From Pedobacter miscanthi (lineage in GTDB: Bacteria; Bacteroidota; Bacteroidia; Sphingobacteriales; Sphingobacteriaceae): DNA of 64,000 nucleotides. Both the position numbers and the translations under genes were made by a program. This document shows positions 54,999 through 64,000 of this stretch, piece by piece. Under the pieces are notes generated by a model that was not told the DNA's origin, ran no database searches, and saw nothing but the letters and a program-made list of their open reading frames with translations. Within the stretch, counting starts at the first letter, position 1. Each line of letters begins with the position of its first letter. The stretch lies in the NCBI RefSeq assembly GCF_003315595.1, contig NZ_QNQU01000007.1, positions 62,001-126,000 on the forward strand, given 5' to 3'.

Positions 54999-57548
54999 AT
55001 GGGATTAAAATTCTACATACTTTGTTTTACATTTCTTTTCTTACCATTTTCCTCTCTGCTTGCACAAAATTATGGACTGTTTTTTCAAGGTCATGAAACC
55101 ATTCCAGAAAAAAGGACCGGTCTGGATTTGGGAGCTGCGACACCATTATGTTTTGATAAAAATTTTGAGATTTCGTTCGATCTCTCCTTTATGACAGGAT
55201 ATACCGATTATTTCGGTTACATTTTCAGGGTGATAGATAAACAGGGGCGCAATATAGACCTCATTTATGACAAGCGCTTTTTAGAAAACAAACATTTGAA
55301 ATTAATCATTGATGAAAAAGTTTCCAATATTGCTTTTGATATAAAAATCAATAAACTCTTCAAGCAGTGGTATAACATTAAACTCAGGTTTGATTTAGAT
55401 AAACAAGAACTCGTACTTTCTGCAGACGGCAAGGTTTACAGGGAAAAGATCAAGTTAAAAGCTGATTGCTACCAGATATTTTTTGGGGCAACCGATTTCA
55501 AGGAACATGAGGTGCGCGATGTGCCCCCGATGAAATTGAAGGACATTAAAATAACAGATGATGATAGGCTCCTATATCATTGGCCCCTGAACGAACATTA
55601 TGGGGAAAACCCGTCTGAGGTGATAGAAAAAAAGAGTGCGGATGTGGATAATCCGGTGTGGATCAGAAGACTTCACCATGATTGGAAATTAATGCAGGAG
55701 ATTTCTATCACAGGTCCTGCAAGCGTAGCATTTGATGCTGTACAGGAACGTTTATTTGTGGTTACAGAGCGTTCATTATACATCCACAACCTCAATACCC
55801 ATAAAACTGAGATCGTTCAATACAGCGGTGGTCCGCGTCCTCTTTTACCCGGGAACCGATCCTATTATGATATAAATTCGGGGGGGCTCATAAACTTCTA
55901 CACCGACCAGAAAATGGTCAGTGTTTTTAATTTCATTTCGAAAAACTGGGACAAAAGAATTAAAACCCCGGATGTACCAACTAATTATTGGCATCCAAAC
56001 TATTTTTATTCCAAGATGGACAGTACGCTTTATATCATAGGTGGTTACGGGCAATACATGTATAAGAAAGATGTACAAAGCTATAACTTCAAAGCTAAAA
56101 CCTGGGAGAGACCGGATGTCAAAGGGGAATTTACCCCCAGGTATCTTGCTGCCCTGGGAGCAAGCCAGGGCGGTGCGTATATTCTGGGTGGTTACGGCAG
56201 TTCTACGGGACAACAGATCTTAAACCCCAAAAACATTTATGACCTGACTTATTTCGATGTTAAAAAAAGAACGTTTAAGAAATTATATGATTTTGTGCCT
56301 AAAGAAGACGAGTTCGCTTTTGCGAATTCAATGATAATCGACGAAAAGGACAAATCCTATTATGCACTCACCTTTGCGAACCATGTTTATAATTCATCAT
56401 TGCGGCTTATCAAAGGATCATTAACCTCACCTAAATTTGAGTTTGTGGGAAACAAAATCCCGTATACATTCCATGATATAAATTCATTTGCCGATCTCTA
56501 TTATTCTCCCGCAGACAAGAAACTCGTGTCAGCACTGCTTTTTTACGATCCGGCAGAGAACCGCACTTCTGTTAAAATCTACAGCTTGCAGGTACCAGCG
56601 GAGGCTTATCTTTCATCCGCAGAGAGTCAATCTGCCTTAATCAAATCTAAATGGTATCTACTGTTTTCTCTCGTTCCCCTGCTTGTTTTAGCATTTATTT
56701 TTTACAGGAAGAAGTTTAAAAATAATAAAACCAAACAGTTAGGTACCACGCCTGCAATCTCACGGCTAATAGAAGAAAACGAGGAATTAAATGAAGAACA
56801 GACTGTTCAGCAAGAGGCCGAAGATATCAGGAATACGATTTTTCTTTTTGGCAACATGCAATTATTTGATAACCAGGGCAAAGACATTACCAAACAATTT
56901 ACCCCTGTTATTAAGGAATTATTCCTGCTGATACTGCTTTTCACAATAAGGTGGGAAAGGGGGATTAGTTCCGAAAAACTGGAAGAACTGCTTTGGTTTG
57001 ATAAGCCAATTGATAGCGCGAGGAATAACAGGTCTGTAAATATTGCTAAAGTCAAAACCCTTATTGAGGGCCTGGGTGAGTGTTATATCTCAAAGGATAC
57101 AGGTTATTGGAAAATAAAAATCGATCACAGTAAACTTAGGATCGATTATACCGACTATCAGAATATCATGATGGGAAAGAAGAAAATCAGCAAGCAAAAT
57201 TTACATGACCTAACGGCGATCATAAGCCGTGGAAGTTTTCTTTCCAATACCGAATATTCATGGGCGGATACACTAAAGTCAGAAATCTCAAATGAGATCA
57301 TTGACACCTGCCTGCGCACAGCGGCAGGAATAAATATTGCCGATGATCCTGAATTCCTGATCAGCATCGCAAACTGCGTTTTAAACTGTGACCCAGTTAA
57401 CGAGGATGCTATTGCCATCAAATGTAAAACTTTGGTCTTTCTGGGCAAACACTCGATTGCCAAATCCATTTTCGAGAATTTCAATAAGGAATACAAATCG
57501 ATTTATGACCAGAGCTTCAACAAGACTTTTCAGGAACTGCTTGGGTAA
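54999..57548 (+). CDS. transmembrane one-component regulator: LamG-like + Kelch propeller + TM + SARP/BTAD
   Basis: An 849-residue protein. Signal peptide (1-22, MGLKFYILCFTFLFLPFSSL); LamG/concanavalin-like domain (about 25-200); Kelch-type propeller (about 235-530) with repeats YIIGGYGQYMYKKDVQSYNF and YILGGYGSSTG; one membrane helix (about 552-569, WYLLFSLVPLLVLAFIFY followed by RKK); a linker; a winged-helix domain (about 610-700; LFGNMQLFDNQGKDITKQFT) with the SARP pattern KLEELLW and ARNNRSVNIAKVKTL; and a bacterial transcriptional activation (BTAD) domain (about 700-845; RGSFLSNTEYSWAD). The sensory part would lie in the periplasm and the DNA-binding part in the cytoplasm. No kinase or receiver domain is present. 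I know no characterised protein of this architecture. Followed by a bidirectional terminator. Confidence 0.85.
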   Translation: MGLKFYILCFTFLFLPFSSLLAQNYGLFFQGHETIPEKRTGLDLGAATPLCFDKNFEISFDLSFMTGYTDYFGYIFRVIDKQGRNIDLIYDKRFLENKHLKLIIDEKVSNIAFDIKINKLFKQWYNIKLRFDLDKQELVLSADGKVYREKIKLKADCYQIFFGATDFKEHEVRDVPPMKLKDIKITDDDRLLYHWPLNEHYGENPSEVIEKKSADVDNPVWIRRLHHDWKLMQEISITGPASVAFDAVQERLFVVTERSLYIHNLNTHKTEIVQYSGGPRPLLPGNRSYYDINSGGLINFYTDQKMVSVFNFISKNWDKRIKTPDVPTNYWHPNYFYSKMDSTLYIIGGYGQYMYKKDVQSYNFKAKTWERPDVKGEFTPRYLAALGASQGGAYILGGYGSSTGQQILNPKNIYDLTYFDVKKRTFKKLYDFVPKEDEFAFANSMIIDEKDKSYYALTFANHVYNSSLRLIKGSLTSPKFEFVGNKIPYTFHDINSFADLYYSPADKKLVSALLFYDPAENRTSVKIYSLQVPAEAYLSSAESQSALIKSKWYLLFSLVPLLVLAFIFYRKKFKNNKTKQLGTTPAISRLIEENEELNEEQTVQQEAEDIRNTIFLFGNMQLFDNQGKDITKQFTPVIKELFLLILLFTIRWERGISSEKLEELLWFDKPIDSARNNRSVNIAKVKTLIEGLGECYISKDTGYWKIKIDHSKLRIDYTDYQNIMMGKKKISKQNLHDLTAIISRGSFLSNTEYSWADTLKSEISNEIIDTCLRTAAGINIADDPEFLISIANCVLNCDPVNEDAIAIKCKTLVFLGKHSIAKSIFENFNKEYKSIYDQSFNKTFQELLG

Positions 57549-57587
57549 GCATATGTTTTAAGATTATGATTTCATAAATCCTTATAA

Positions 57588-57623
57588 AAACAGGCAGGAG
57601 TATAGGCCTACTCCTGCCCGTTT
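57588..57623. terminator. bidirectional terminator between regulator and GH92
   Basis: A 10-bp core stem (57593-57602 with 57609-57618) extended by four outer pairs after one mismatch, with the 6-nt loop TAGGCC. It is flanked by A5 on the left (T5 for the - strand) and TTT on the right. It serves the regulator gene (+) and the GH92 gene (-). The remaining 57624-57864 stretch shows no gene. Confidence 0.8.
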
Positions 57624-57864
57624 AAAAAAATTAAGCACGCTTCATATATATTTCAGGTTAAAATCCTTTAGTTCAATTGTTATCTTGTATCCAAGGCACA
57701 ATTTGCTATAAAGTCCAAAAGATAAACACGCATTAAACCTTTTATCGGAGCGGGCCTTCCGAGCTACGGATTATAGGTTCTAACATAGGATGCCAGTAAT
57801 AATGTCACAAAAACCAGCATGCTTTTATGCATCATTTGCTCAATAAATTTGCGATTTGAACAGT

Positions 57865-60115
57865 TTATTGTACAGGCCGGTTACTTGTTGGTTTTCCAAA
57901 ATTATAGTTGGGTTTATCCCCCATCGTAAATATCATTCTTCCCCCATTTACGATATCTTTATGCGTTATATAGCTGTTCTCATACTTTTTTCCATTCAGG
58001 GAAATGCCCTGAACATAAATGTTTTTTGCACTATTGTTTAATGTCTCGACAATAAATTTTTTTCCACTCTCCAAATGAATTGTCGCTTTATCAAATATTG
58101 GACTTCCAATAGCATAAATCCCTGATGAAGGAAATACGGGATAAAAACCCAGTGAAGAAAACACATACCATGCTGACATCTGTCCGCAATCTTCATTACC
58201 AATTATCCCATCAGGACGGTCATGGTACATATCTTTTACGATGTGCCTTATCTTTTCAGCCGTTTTCCACTGTTCTCCTGTATAATTGTAAAGGTAAGGA
58301 ATGTGGTGCCCAGGCTCATTTCCATGTGCATATTGTCCGATAAGTCCGGTCATATCCGCTAAGGCGCCTTCCTCCTGATAGGGGAGGCTAAAAAACTTAT
58401 CCAGTCTGTGGTTAAACTCTTTTTCCCCACCAAGCAATTTGATTAAACCGGGTATATCCTGAGGTGCCAACCAGATGTATTGCCATGCATTTCCTTCAGC
58501 ATATAAATTATTCTTGGACTTAAGTGGATCAAAATCTGGCGCCCAGCTACCGTCTGATCGCTTTCCTTTGAGAAATCCATCAGATGGATCAAAATATAGT
58601 TTATAATTTTCAGATCTTTTCTTAAAATAATTATAATCTTCTGTCTTACCCATTTTTTTTGCCATCAGGGCGATACTTCCATCTCCTATTGCATATTCGA
58701 GTCCCTTGGCCACAGCCCTGCTTTCTTTATCTGTTGGTATCGGTTTAAAATCCTTTACATACTGCAGTCCTAAAGTATCGATCATAGAGGAAGTTTTTAG
58801 TGCCCTAAAAGCCCGTTCCGCATCAAATCCCTTGATCCCCTTTAAATAGGCTTCAGTAACAATCTGCCTGCTGCTCATCCCTACCATCGTGCCTGTTTCA
58901 AATCCCATCAAATGCCATATGGGTAATTTCCCTTGCTGGTCATTAATAGCGAGCATAGAATTGATCATATCACTCACCCGCTCTGGCTGCGTGAGTATGA
59001 AAAGCGGATGTGCCGCCCTGTAGGTGTCCCAGGTAGAAAATACACTATAATTTGCAAACGCTATACTTTTATAAACCTTTTTGTCTGTTCCACGGTAGTC
59101 TCCATTATGGTCATCAAATAGTGAGGGATTGATCATGGTGTGGTATAATGCAGTATAAAAGATTTTCTTTTCTGCGATATTATGCGTTTCCACATTAAGC
59201 TTTGCAAGTTCTTTTTCCCACTTATCTTCGGCTGCTTTAACTACATGGTCAAAGTTCCAGTCAGGAACTTCAGCGGTGATATTGGCAAGTGCATTTTCTG
59301 CACTCACGGGTGAAATGCCTATTTTTAGTTGCAGCAGTCCAGGAGCTCGTTCAAAACTTATCAACCCTTTAATGGCTTTATCTTTACCGGACTTTCCCTG
59401 GATCAGCTTGTCGCCATTATACACTGAGAAATCTTTTATTGCTATCGAGGACTTTATTGCAAAATAAATCAGCTGGGTTTTCGCCCAACCCGAAGAAGCA
59501 CGGTACCCTTTAAAAGTGAAATCATCTACCTGTTCAATATAGGTTTCGGTAGAACGGTCGTTAATTCCTTCTTTAAGATCGATGATTACCCGGCCTTCTT
59601 TTCCTGCGGGAAAGTGATATTGATGAAAACCAACACGTTCTGTGGCAGCTAACTGCACATTTACACCGTTTGCAAGTTTAACGGAATAGTACCCGGGCTT
59701 TGCCTGTTCATCTTTGTGTGAAAATAAAGAGGCATATCCGCTACCAGGTAAGGTTTCCTGACCCTTATCTGTTTTTATTGCCCCGGTATAAGGCATTATG
59801 AGTATATCAGAAAGATCGCCTATCCCAGTCCCACTTAAGTGGGTATGCGCAAAGCCCCTGATCACACTATCCTGGTAATTATAGCCTGAACACCAGTCCC
59901 AGCCTTTATAAAAATTGTCCGGTCCTAACTGAACACCTCCAAATGGAACACTTGCACCAACAAAAACATGTCCATGGGAACCTGACCCGATAAAAGGATC
60001 CACAAATGATGTTAGCCGTTGTGCGGCAACGGTGTTTCCCGTAAGTAATAAAATGGCAACGACTATACAAAGTTTAAATCCTGCCGCATTTTTTTTTTCT
60101 AGATATTTGGTTCAT
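57865..60115 (-). CDS. GH92 alpha-mannosidase with poly-A frameshift in the signal peptide
   Basis: The catalytic body reads from 60003 (residues DPFIGSGSHGHVFVGASVPF and following) to 57865, with family motifs HGNEPGHHIPYLYNYTGEQ and IGNEDCGQMSAWYVFSSLG. GH92 enzymes are calcium-dependent exo-alpha-mannosidases. The frame is open upstream to about 60109 but has no usable start. ATG 60115 (MNQISRKK) runs into a run of ten A (60089-60098) and then stops; with nine A it joins the body in frame and gives a full signal peptide including CIVVAILLLTG. So either the run is a sequencing error, a recent mutation, or a slippery site. Promoter E lies 34 nt upstream of this ATG. Two-domain length (about 740 residues) is normal. 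Confidence 0.85.
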
Positions 60116-60148
60116 AAAATTGGTTAAATTAAAAGAGCTATTTTTGGG

Positions 60149-60192
60149 CAAAGAAAGATCGTAACCTTAATTCGCGCTTAATAAATCCTTAA
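60149..60192 (-). promoter_or_regulatory. promoter E: three perfect TTAAG repeats with 11-bp period
   Basis: TTAAG at 60188-60192, 60177-60181 and 60166-60170, all exact and 11 bp apart. Nine nt after the last lies TTTCTTTG (60149-60156), one mismatch to TAnnTTTG. It drives the GH92 gene with a leader of about 27 nt to ATG 60115. The best repeat of the set, together with promoter A. Confidence 0.8.
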
Positions 60193-60286
60193 TTATACCG
60201 GTTTCACCAAATTATTAGTTCAAGCTTTTACCAAGTGGCCTACAAATATAGCCCGCAGTTTTATGACTATAACCTTATTCTTTAAT

Positions 60287-61534
60287 TTACCTGTGGTTTA
60301 CTTTATAAAGTTTATGGCCAAACCAGAAGATTACCAGATAGCAAATAATAGGCGTATAATAGGCATTGGCAATTCCTGCCCGATCTGCTACCGCTCCCAT
60401 GATAAAAGGGAAGAATGCCCCACCAACTACCCCCATGGATAAAAATGAGGCAGCTTGCTGTGTACGCCGGCCAAGGTTTTTAAGGCCAAGGCTAAAAATA
60501 GTGGGGAACATAATGCTGAAAAAGAAGTTGATCATCAATAAGGCAATGAAGGATATCAGACCAAAACTCTGCGCGACTATAATGCACATCACGATATTAC
60601 CAAGTGCAAAGCCGGCGAGCAGTTTGTTAGGTGCAATGATCCGCATTAAAAAAGTACCTAATATACGGCCGGCCAACATTATACCCATAAAAACGATCAT
60701 AAAATATCCTGCCCGGGAATCGCTAAAACCCATTTTCTCGTGCCCGTAATTAATAAAAAACGCCCATGTTCCTGCCTGTGCGGCAACATTGAAAAACTGG
60801 GCCACAACAGCCCATATAAAGTGTTTATGTTCAGATAACTTTTTATCAGGCGCCAAATCAACATTTACTGCATCATTAACTGCACCAATGTGAGGGTCTG
60901 TAAGGGCAGGTATCCTAACAAAAGAAAAGGCTATGGCAACCAGTAAAATTACTGCCCCTATCACAGCATACAATATTTTTACAGAGGTGAGATCAGTGCC
61001 TCCGGTAACATTATTGCTTAACAGAAAAAAACTTCCGATTGCGGGCCCAAGCATTGTTCCAACAGCGTTAAAAGTCTGGGCAAAATTGATGCGCAAATCG
61101 CTGGTACGCTGGTCGCCAAGTGAAGCTACAAATGGGTGTGCTACGGTTTCCAGTGTAGACAGGCCGCAGCCTACTATAAACAGGGCAATACCGAAAAAGG
61201 CAAACGAAGATATATTCGCTGCCGGAACAAAAAGGAAGGCTCCAAACGCAAAAAGTAATAAACCCAGTAGCACGCCGTTTTTATAGCCAAAATGTTTCAT
61301 GAATAATCCAGCTGGGATGCCCATTATAGCATAGGCTCCGAAAACAGCAAATTGCACAAAGGCCGATTGTGTTCTGGTCAGGCTCATGGTGTGTTGAAAG
61401 TGTTTGTTCAATACGTCAGCCATAGTAATGGCTATGCCCCAAAACATAAAGAGTGAGGTAACAAAAATCATTGTGAGCAAAAATTTTCTATCAGTAAATG
61501 CTACTTTTGTTCTTTTTAATTCATTCATTTTCAT
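60287..61534 (-). CDS. MFS sugar permease of the FucP/GlcP type
   Basis: A 415-residue protein with 12 predicted membrane helices. FQHTMSLTRTQSAFVQFAVFG in helix 2 and QTFNAVGTMLGPAIGS in helix 5 are typical of the L-fucose/glucose-mannose proton symporter branch. It would take monosaccharides set free in the periplasm across the inner membrane. The start could be ATG 61534 or 61528. It lies between GH92 and the GH95-like gene on the same strand, 117 nt from the latter, probably in its operon; no TTAAG repeats precede it. Substrate (fucose, galactose or mannose) is uncertain. Confidence 0.9.
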   Translation of the reverse strand: MKMNELKRTKVAFTDRKFLLTMIFVTSLFMFWGIAITMADVLNKHFQHTMSLTRTQSAFVQFAVFGAYAIMGIPAGLFMKHFGYKNGVLLGLLLFAFGAFLFVPAANISSFAFFGIALFIVGCGLSTLETVAHPFVASLGDQRTSDLRINFAQTFNAVGTMLGPAIGSFFLLSNNVTGGTDLTSVKILYAVIGAVILLVAIAFSFVRIPALTDPHIGAVNDAVNVDLAPDKKLSEHKHFIWAVVAQFFNVAAQAGTWAFFINYGHEKMGFSDSRAGYFMIVFMGIMLAGRILGTFLMRIIAPNKLLAGFALGNIVMCIIVAQSFGLISFIALLMINFFFSIMFPTIFSLGLKNLGRRTQQAASFLSMGVVGGAFFPFIMGAVADRAGIANAYYTPIICYLVIFWFGHKLYKVNHR

Positions 61535-61651
61535 TTATAAGGCTATGGGTAAATGATCACAATCGGGGTTCGCATTCTGTGCCTTTAAGTAAGCTATCAA
61601 ATGAGAAAAAGATAATCTTGAATATCATGTTATCAATTATATTTGATACTA

Positions 61652-63904
61652 TCAGGGTTTCCTTTCTCCCCAGGACACCTGTTGACCAGTAAGTTCAACT
61701 GGCCTTATGTCGGTATCAGGAATATGTTCCCCAGTATATAAGAGAATATGTTCACCTTTTTTCAAGGTAATTCGAACCGTGCCTTTACCCAGATCGACAA
61801 TAGTTCCAGGTTTTGTATTTGTTGCTTTAACAGGTTCTTGAAAACCAGTTTTAATGATACAGGGCTCCCCTTTAAGACTTTCTATTACAATAAAAGCCGT
61901 TTTTCCTGCTTTCCTTCGGGCACTAACAAGAAACGCCCCTTCTGCCCTTAGGTCAGCAAAAGAAATATTTTCCCATACTGACGGTGCTCCGGGGAAGACC
62001 CTTATCGTGTCACCATAACTGGTCATCAACATCTCCTGCAACGTCCTTCCATAGGCTAATGGGGTTTCAATGACCGGCGAACCTTCCCGGTAAAGCGTGT
62101 TTGCCTGAGGTGATTTTTTAAGAAAGGTACGCAAAAAGCCCAGAGCCTCATCGCCCCTGCCGCCCGCTTCCAGAATAGAAGCGGCCCCCAACCAAGAATA
62201 ACCGGCAAACGCTTCTGGCATTGATATCCAATTCTCCAATGATTTTTTTATCAATGGTGCATGGGTTGGATTGTTCCAGGTATATTCATGAAACGGATAG
62301 ATCATAAATAAATGGGACCAATGCCTGTGCGATTTAACAAATGGCATGTTTTTCCCAACCATAAACCCTGTTTTATCTTCGATTTCATAGGGCGTAAGCC
62401 TGTCTAAAGTCTGTCTGCAGTCTTTTACTATGGGATCATTTAGCTTCAGGCGATCATCTGCAATGATTAAAGTATTTGCAAGCCATCGAAGACAAGCAAG
62501 CGTGTAATTGCTGTTTTCTACCCCATCAGTATATTCTGGAGAGGCTGTCTTGGGTAATGATAAAGCTCCGTCCGGGGCAACAATCAGTATATGCCGGAGA
62601 TAATTAAATGATCCTTTCATTAGTGGGAACAATTGCTCCTTAAGGTATCGGTCATCCATAGTACTTCGGTAATACATCCAGAGGTTGTGCATCACCCAGG
62701 GTAGATTTCCGACCTCACTACCAACAAGCGTTCGTCCGTTAGGCCCAGTGGCACGGCCAATCGCATAGGAATCACTTTGGTACGGTATGGCATTTTTCCC
62801 CAGATTATACCGGTCATCCCATACTGTTCTCGCCAAAGGTTCAGCCTCATCCAAGTGATTGGACATATAAAATGGCCAATAGGCAAGCTGTATGTTGAGG
62901 TTCCACCAAATGGCAGGCCAAACTGTTGGCCTAAACCAAGGCCCCATCAGGTCTAATATCGGGCCACCTTTTCTGGAAGCAGATCCCATTTTATACATCT
63001 GTATCCAGTAAAAACTTTCCATGGCGCCATCAGGTACAGATATAAAGCTTTTTGGATAATAATCATGCCACCACTTGCGGTGGACATCCTGTAAAACTGA
63101 TATACCGCTTTTTTTTGCTTTTCTGATGAGATTGACTGCTTCTGCATCAGCTGTTCTACCAGAATAGGATAAGCCCATACTTATATAATAAGTTGTTTTA
63201 TTTCCCTGAACCTGCTTGGACCAAGCGGTGGCATACTGTCCCTCCAGTAAGCCTGATGTATTGTACTGATTATCCGATGGCATTTCCTGTATACTTACAG
63301 AAATATCTCCCTGATGTTTAATTATCTGTGCAGGATATGGAAGATATCCTTTAGGAGGGTTTTTACGTGTTGACTTGGCTGTATCGGGAACCCATTTTAT
63401 CTCATGATTAGCATCACCGGTTACTTCTAAAATAATTACATTTCGATCAGCCACAGTAAAACAACGGAGGCTATATTCATTTCCCCCACCTTTTATTTTC
63501 CCTGTAGCTTCTGCATCCCAAAGATTAAGCCGCATCGAACCTGCCGGTTTATCCCCACCAAGCTTTAATTCAAAATGTCCGTTTGGCAATCGGTTGTTAT
63601 AATAAAGTACAGCTTTCCCGTCAATATCGTTTCTATGATCATACAGGTCGCCCCTTGAAACCTCAAAATTAAAAGCTCCCTTATCATTTACCCAGAAAAT
63701 AGTTCCCAGGCAGCCATTCCCAAGAAAAATACCCCTGTCCCAATTATCGGGCAATTTATTCTTCCATACCATATCGCTACGGTTTAAGAATGTAGGCCAA
63801 TCAATATTGTTTTTGATTTTAGCGTTTTCACCTATAGTTTGGCAATAAGCGCTTACCCTTAACAGGCACCCGATTATCAATAAAGTTAGTTGACGGTTTT
63901 GCAT
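61652..63904 (-). CDS. GH95-like glycoside hydrolase
   Basis: A 750-residue secreted protein with signal peptide MQNRQLTLLIIGCLLRVSAY. N-terminal beta-sandwich (about 40-270; GNGCLGTIFWVNDKGAFNFE), linker, then an (alpha/alpha)6 barrel (about 280-640) with SHRHWSHLFMIYPFHEY and a C-terminal domain beginning GDTIRVFPGAPSVWENISF. This arrangement belongs to GH95, which includes alpha-L-fucosidases and alpha-galactosidases; HRH-SHL is a hallmark. Catalytic residues cannot be placed securely without an alignment. First gene of the unit that also holds the sugar permease. Only one TTAAG copy (near 63930) lies upstream, without the promoter register of sites A-E. Confidence 0.8.
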   Translation of the reverse strand: MQNRQLTLLIIGCLLRVSAYCQTIGENAKIKNNIDWPTFLNRSDMVWKNKLPDNWDRGIFLGNGCLGTIFWVNDKGAFNFEVSRGDLYDHRNDIDGKAVLYYNNRLPNGHFELKLGGDKPAGSMRLNLWDAEATGKIKGGGNEYSLRCFTVADRNVIILEVTGDANHEIKWVPDTAKSTRKNPPKGYLPYPAQIIKHQGDISVSIQEMPSDNQYNTSGLLEGQYATAWSKQVQGNKTTYYISMGLSYSGRTADAEAVNLIRKAKKSGISVLQDVHRKWWHDYYPKSFISVPDGAMESFYWIQMYKMGSASRKGGPILDLMGPWFRPTVWPAIWWNLNIQLAYWPFYMSNHLDEAEPLARTVWDDRYNLGKNAIPYQSDSYAIGRATGPNGRTLVGSEVGNLPWVMHNLWMYYRSTMDDRYLKEQLFPLMKGSFNYLRHILIVAPDGALSLPKTASPEYTDGVENSNYTLACLRWLANTLIIADDRLKLNDPIVKDCRQTLDRLTPYEIEDKTGFMVGKNMPFVKSHRHWSHLFMIYPFHEYTWNNPTHAPLIKKSLENWISMPEAFAGYSWLGAASILEAGGRGDEALGFLRTFLKKSPQANTLYREGSPVIETPLAYGRTLQEMLMTSYGDTIRVFPGAPSVWENISFADLRAEGAFLVSARRKAGKTAFIVIESLKGEPCIIKTGFQEPVKATNTKPGTIVDLGKGTVRITLKKGEHILLYTGEHIPDTDIRPVELTGQQVSWGERKP

Positions 63905-64000
63905 ATGAATCCTGCACTATTAAAAAGCTTAATGAAATAACCCATCTTGCTTAGTGAATTAATATTTAATTTATCAAAGGGGGTGACCTGTAGCTTTCAG

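Noticed and set aside
60001..60003. GTG at 60003 as the true start of GH92
   Set aside because: It encodes the conserved Val of the VDPFIG motif and would leave the enzyme without a signal peptide, while an obvious signal is encoded upstream.
63917..63954. Possible sixth TTAAG repeat upstream of the GH95-like gene
   Set aside because: Only one exact copy plus a CTAAG 22 bp away; no -7 box at 9 nt, and the distance to the ATG is too short.
1..64000. tRNA, rRNA, insertion sequences, CRISPR or prophage genes
   Set aside because: No matching structure, transposase or integrase motif, or spaced repeat array was found by reading both strands.

Overview
The window looks like chromosome of a Bacteroidota soil or rhizosphere bacterium of the Sphingobacteriaceae type (Pedobacter/Mucilaginibacter-like). 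Support: three SusC/SusD pairs, lipoprotein signals of the form C-K-K, fasciclin-domain lipoproteins beside SusCD, a PorV type IX secretion gene, a T9SS C-terminal sorting domain, a Bacteroidota-type ECF sigma factor and TAnnTTTG-type -7 promoter elements. No rRNA, tRNA, insertion sequence, phage gene or CRISPR array was recognised.

Region 1 (1-13.7 kb, mostly + strand) is a small-molecule and stress region. It holds an Lrp/AsnC regulator, two tandem TetR paralogues, an Asp-nucleophile alpha/beta hydrolase, an ergothioneine-type pair (EgtB and EgtD) with an MFS transporter between them, a TMEM175-like channel, a short-chain dehydrogenase-like protein without its catalytic Tyr/Lys, an orphan ECF sigma factor, a disulfide-type flavoprotein on the - strand, and a second alpha/beta hydrolase without its nucleophile. 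Four related palindromes (core ACAGAC-NN-GTCTGT) precede tetR1, tetR2, hydrolase 1 and hydrolase 2, so these genes probably form one TetR regulon.

Region 2 (14-64 kb, nearly all - strand) is a large glycan-utilisation locus. Reading from the right: a GH95-like enzyme, an FucP-type sugar permease, a GH92 mannosidase with a frameshift in a poly-A tract, a divergent membrane-anchored regulator, an acidic Asp-rich secreted protein, SusC/SusD/DUF3823, a secreted esterase-like protein, an aldo/keto reductase on the + strand, then a CE2-like esterase, a DUF5010-like protein, a GH87-like beta-helix enzyme and a GH71/GH99-like lipoprotein. A long operon follows with FAS1, SusC, SusD, FAS1, FAS1, SusC, SusD, lipoprotein and GH2, and then porV. 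GH71 and GH87 are both alpha-1,3-glucanase families, and GH92 acts on alpha-mannans, so a fungal cell-wall target is a reasonable but unproven guess.

The most striking observation is regulatory. The gene at 54999-57548 encodes a signal peptide, a LamG-like domain, a Kelch-type propeller, one membrane helix and a cytoplasmic SARP-like DNA-binding plus BTAD module. Five promoters of the locus (upstream of the FAS1/SusC operon, the CE2/GH87 operon, the third SusC, the Asp-rich protein and GH92) carry direct repeats of TTAAG spaced exactly 11 bp apart. In each, the last repeat lies exactly 9 nt before a TAnnTTTG-like -7 element. Direct repeats with 11-bp period next to the core promoter are what SARP and OmpR/PhoB-type proteins bind. 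I infer a one-component transmembrane SARP regulon controlling several glycan operons.
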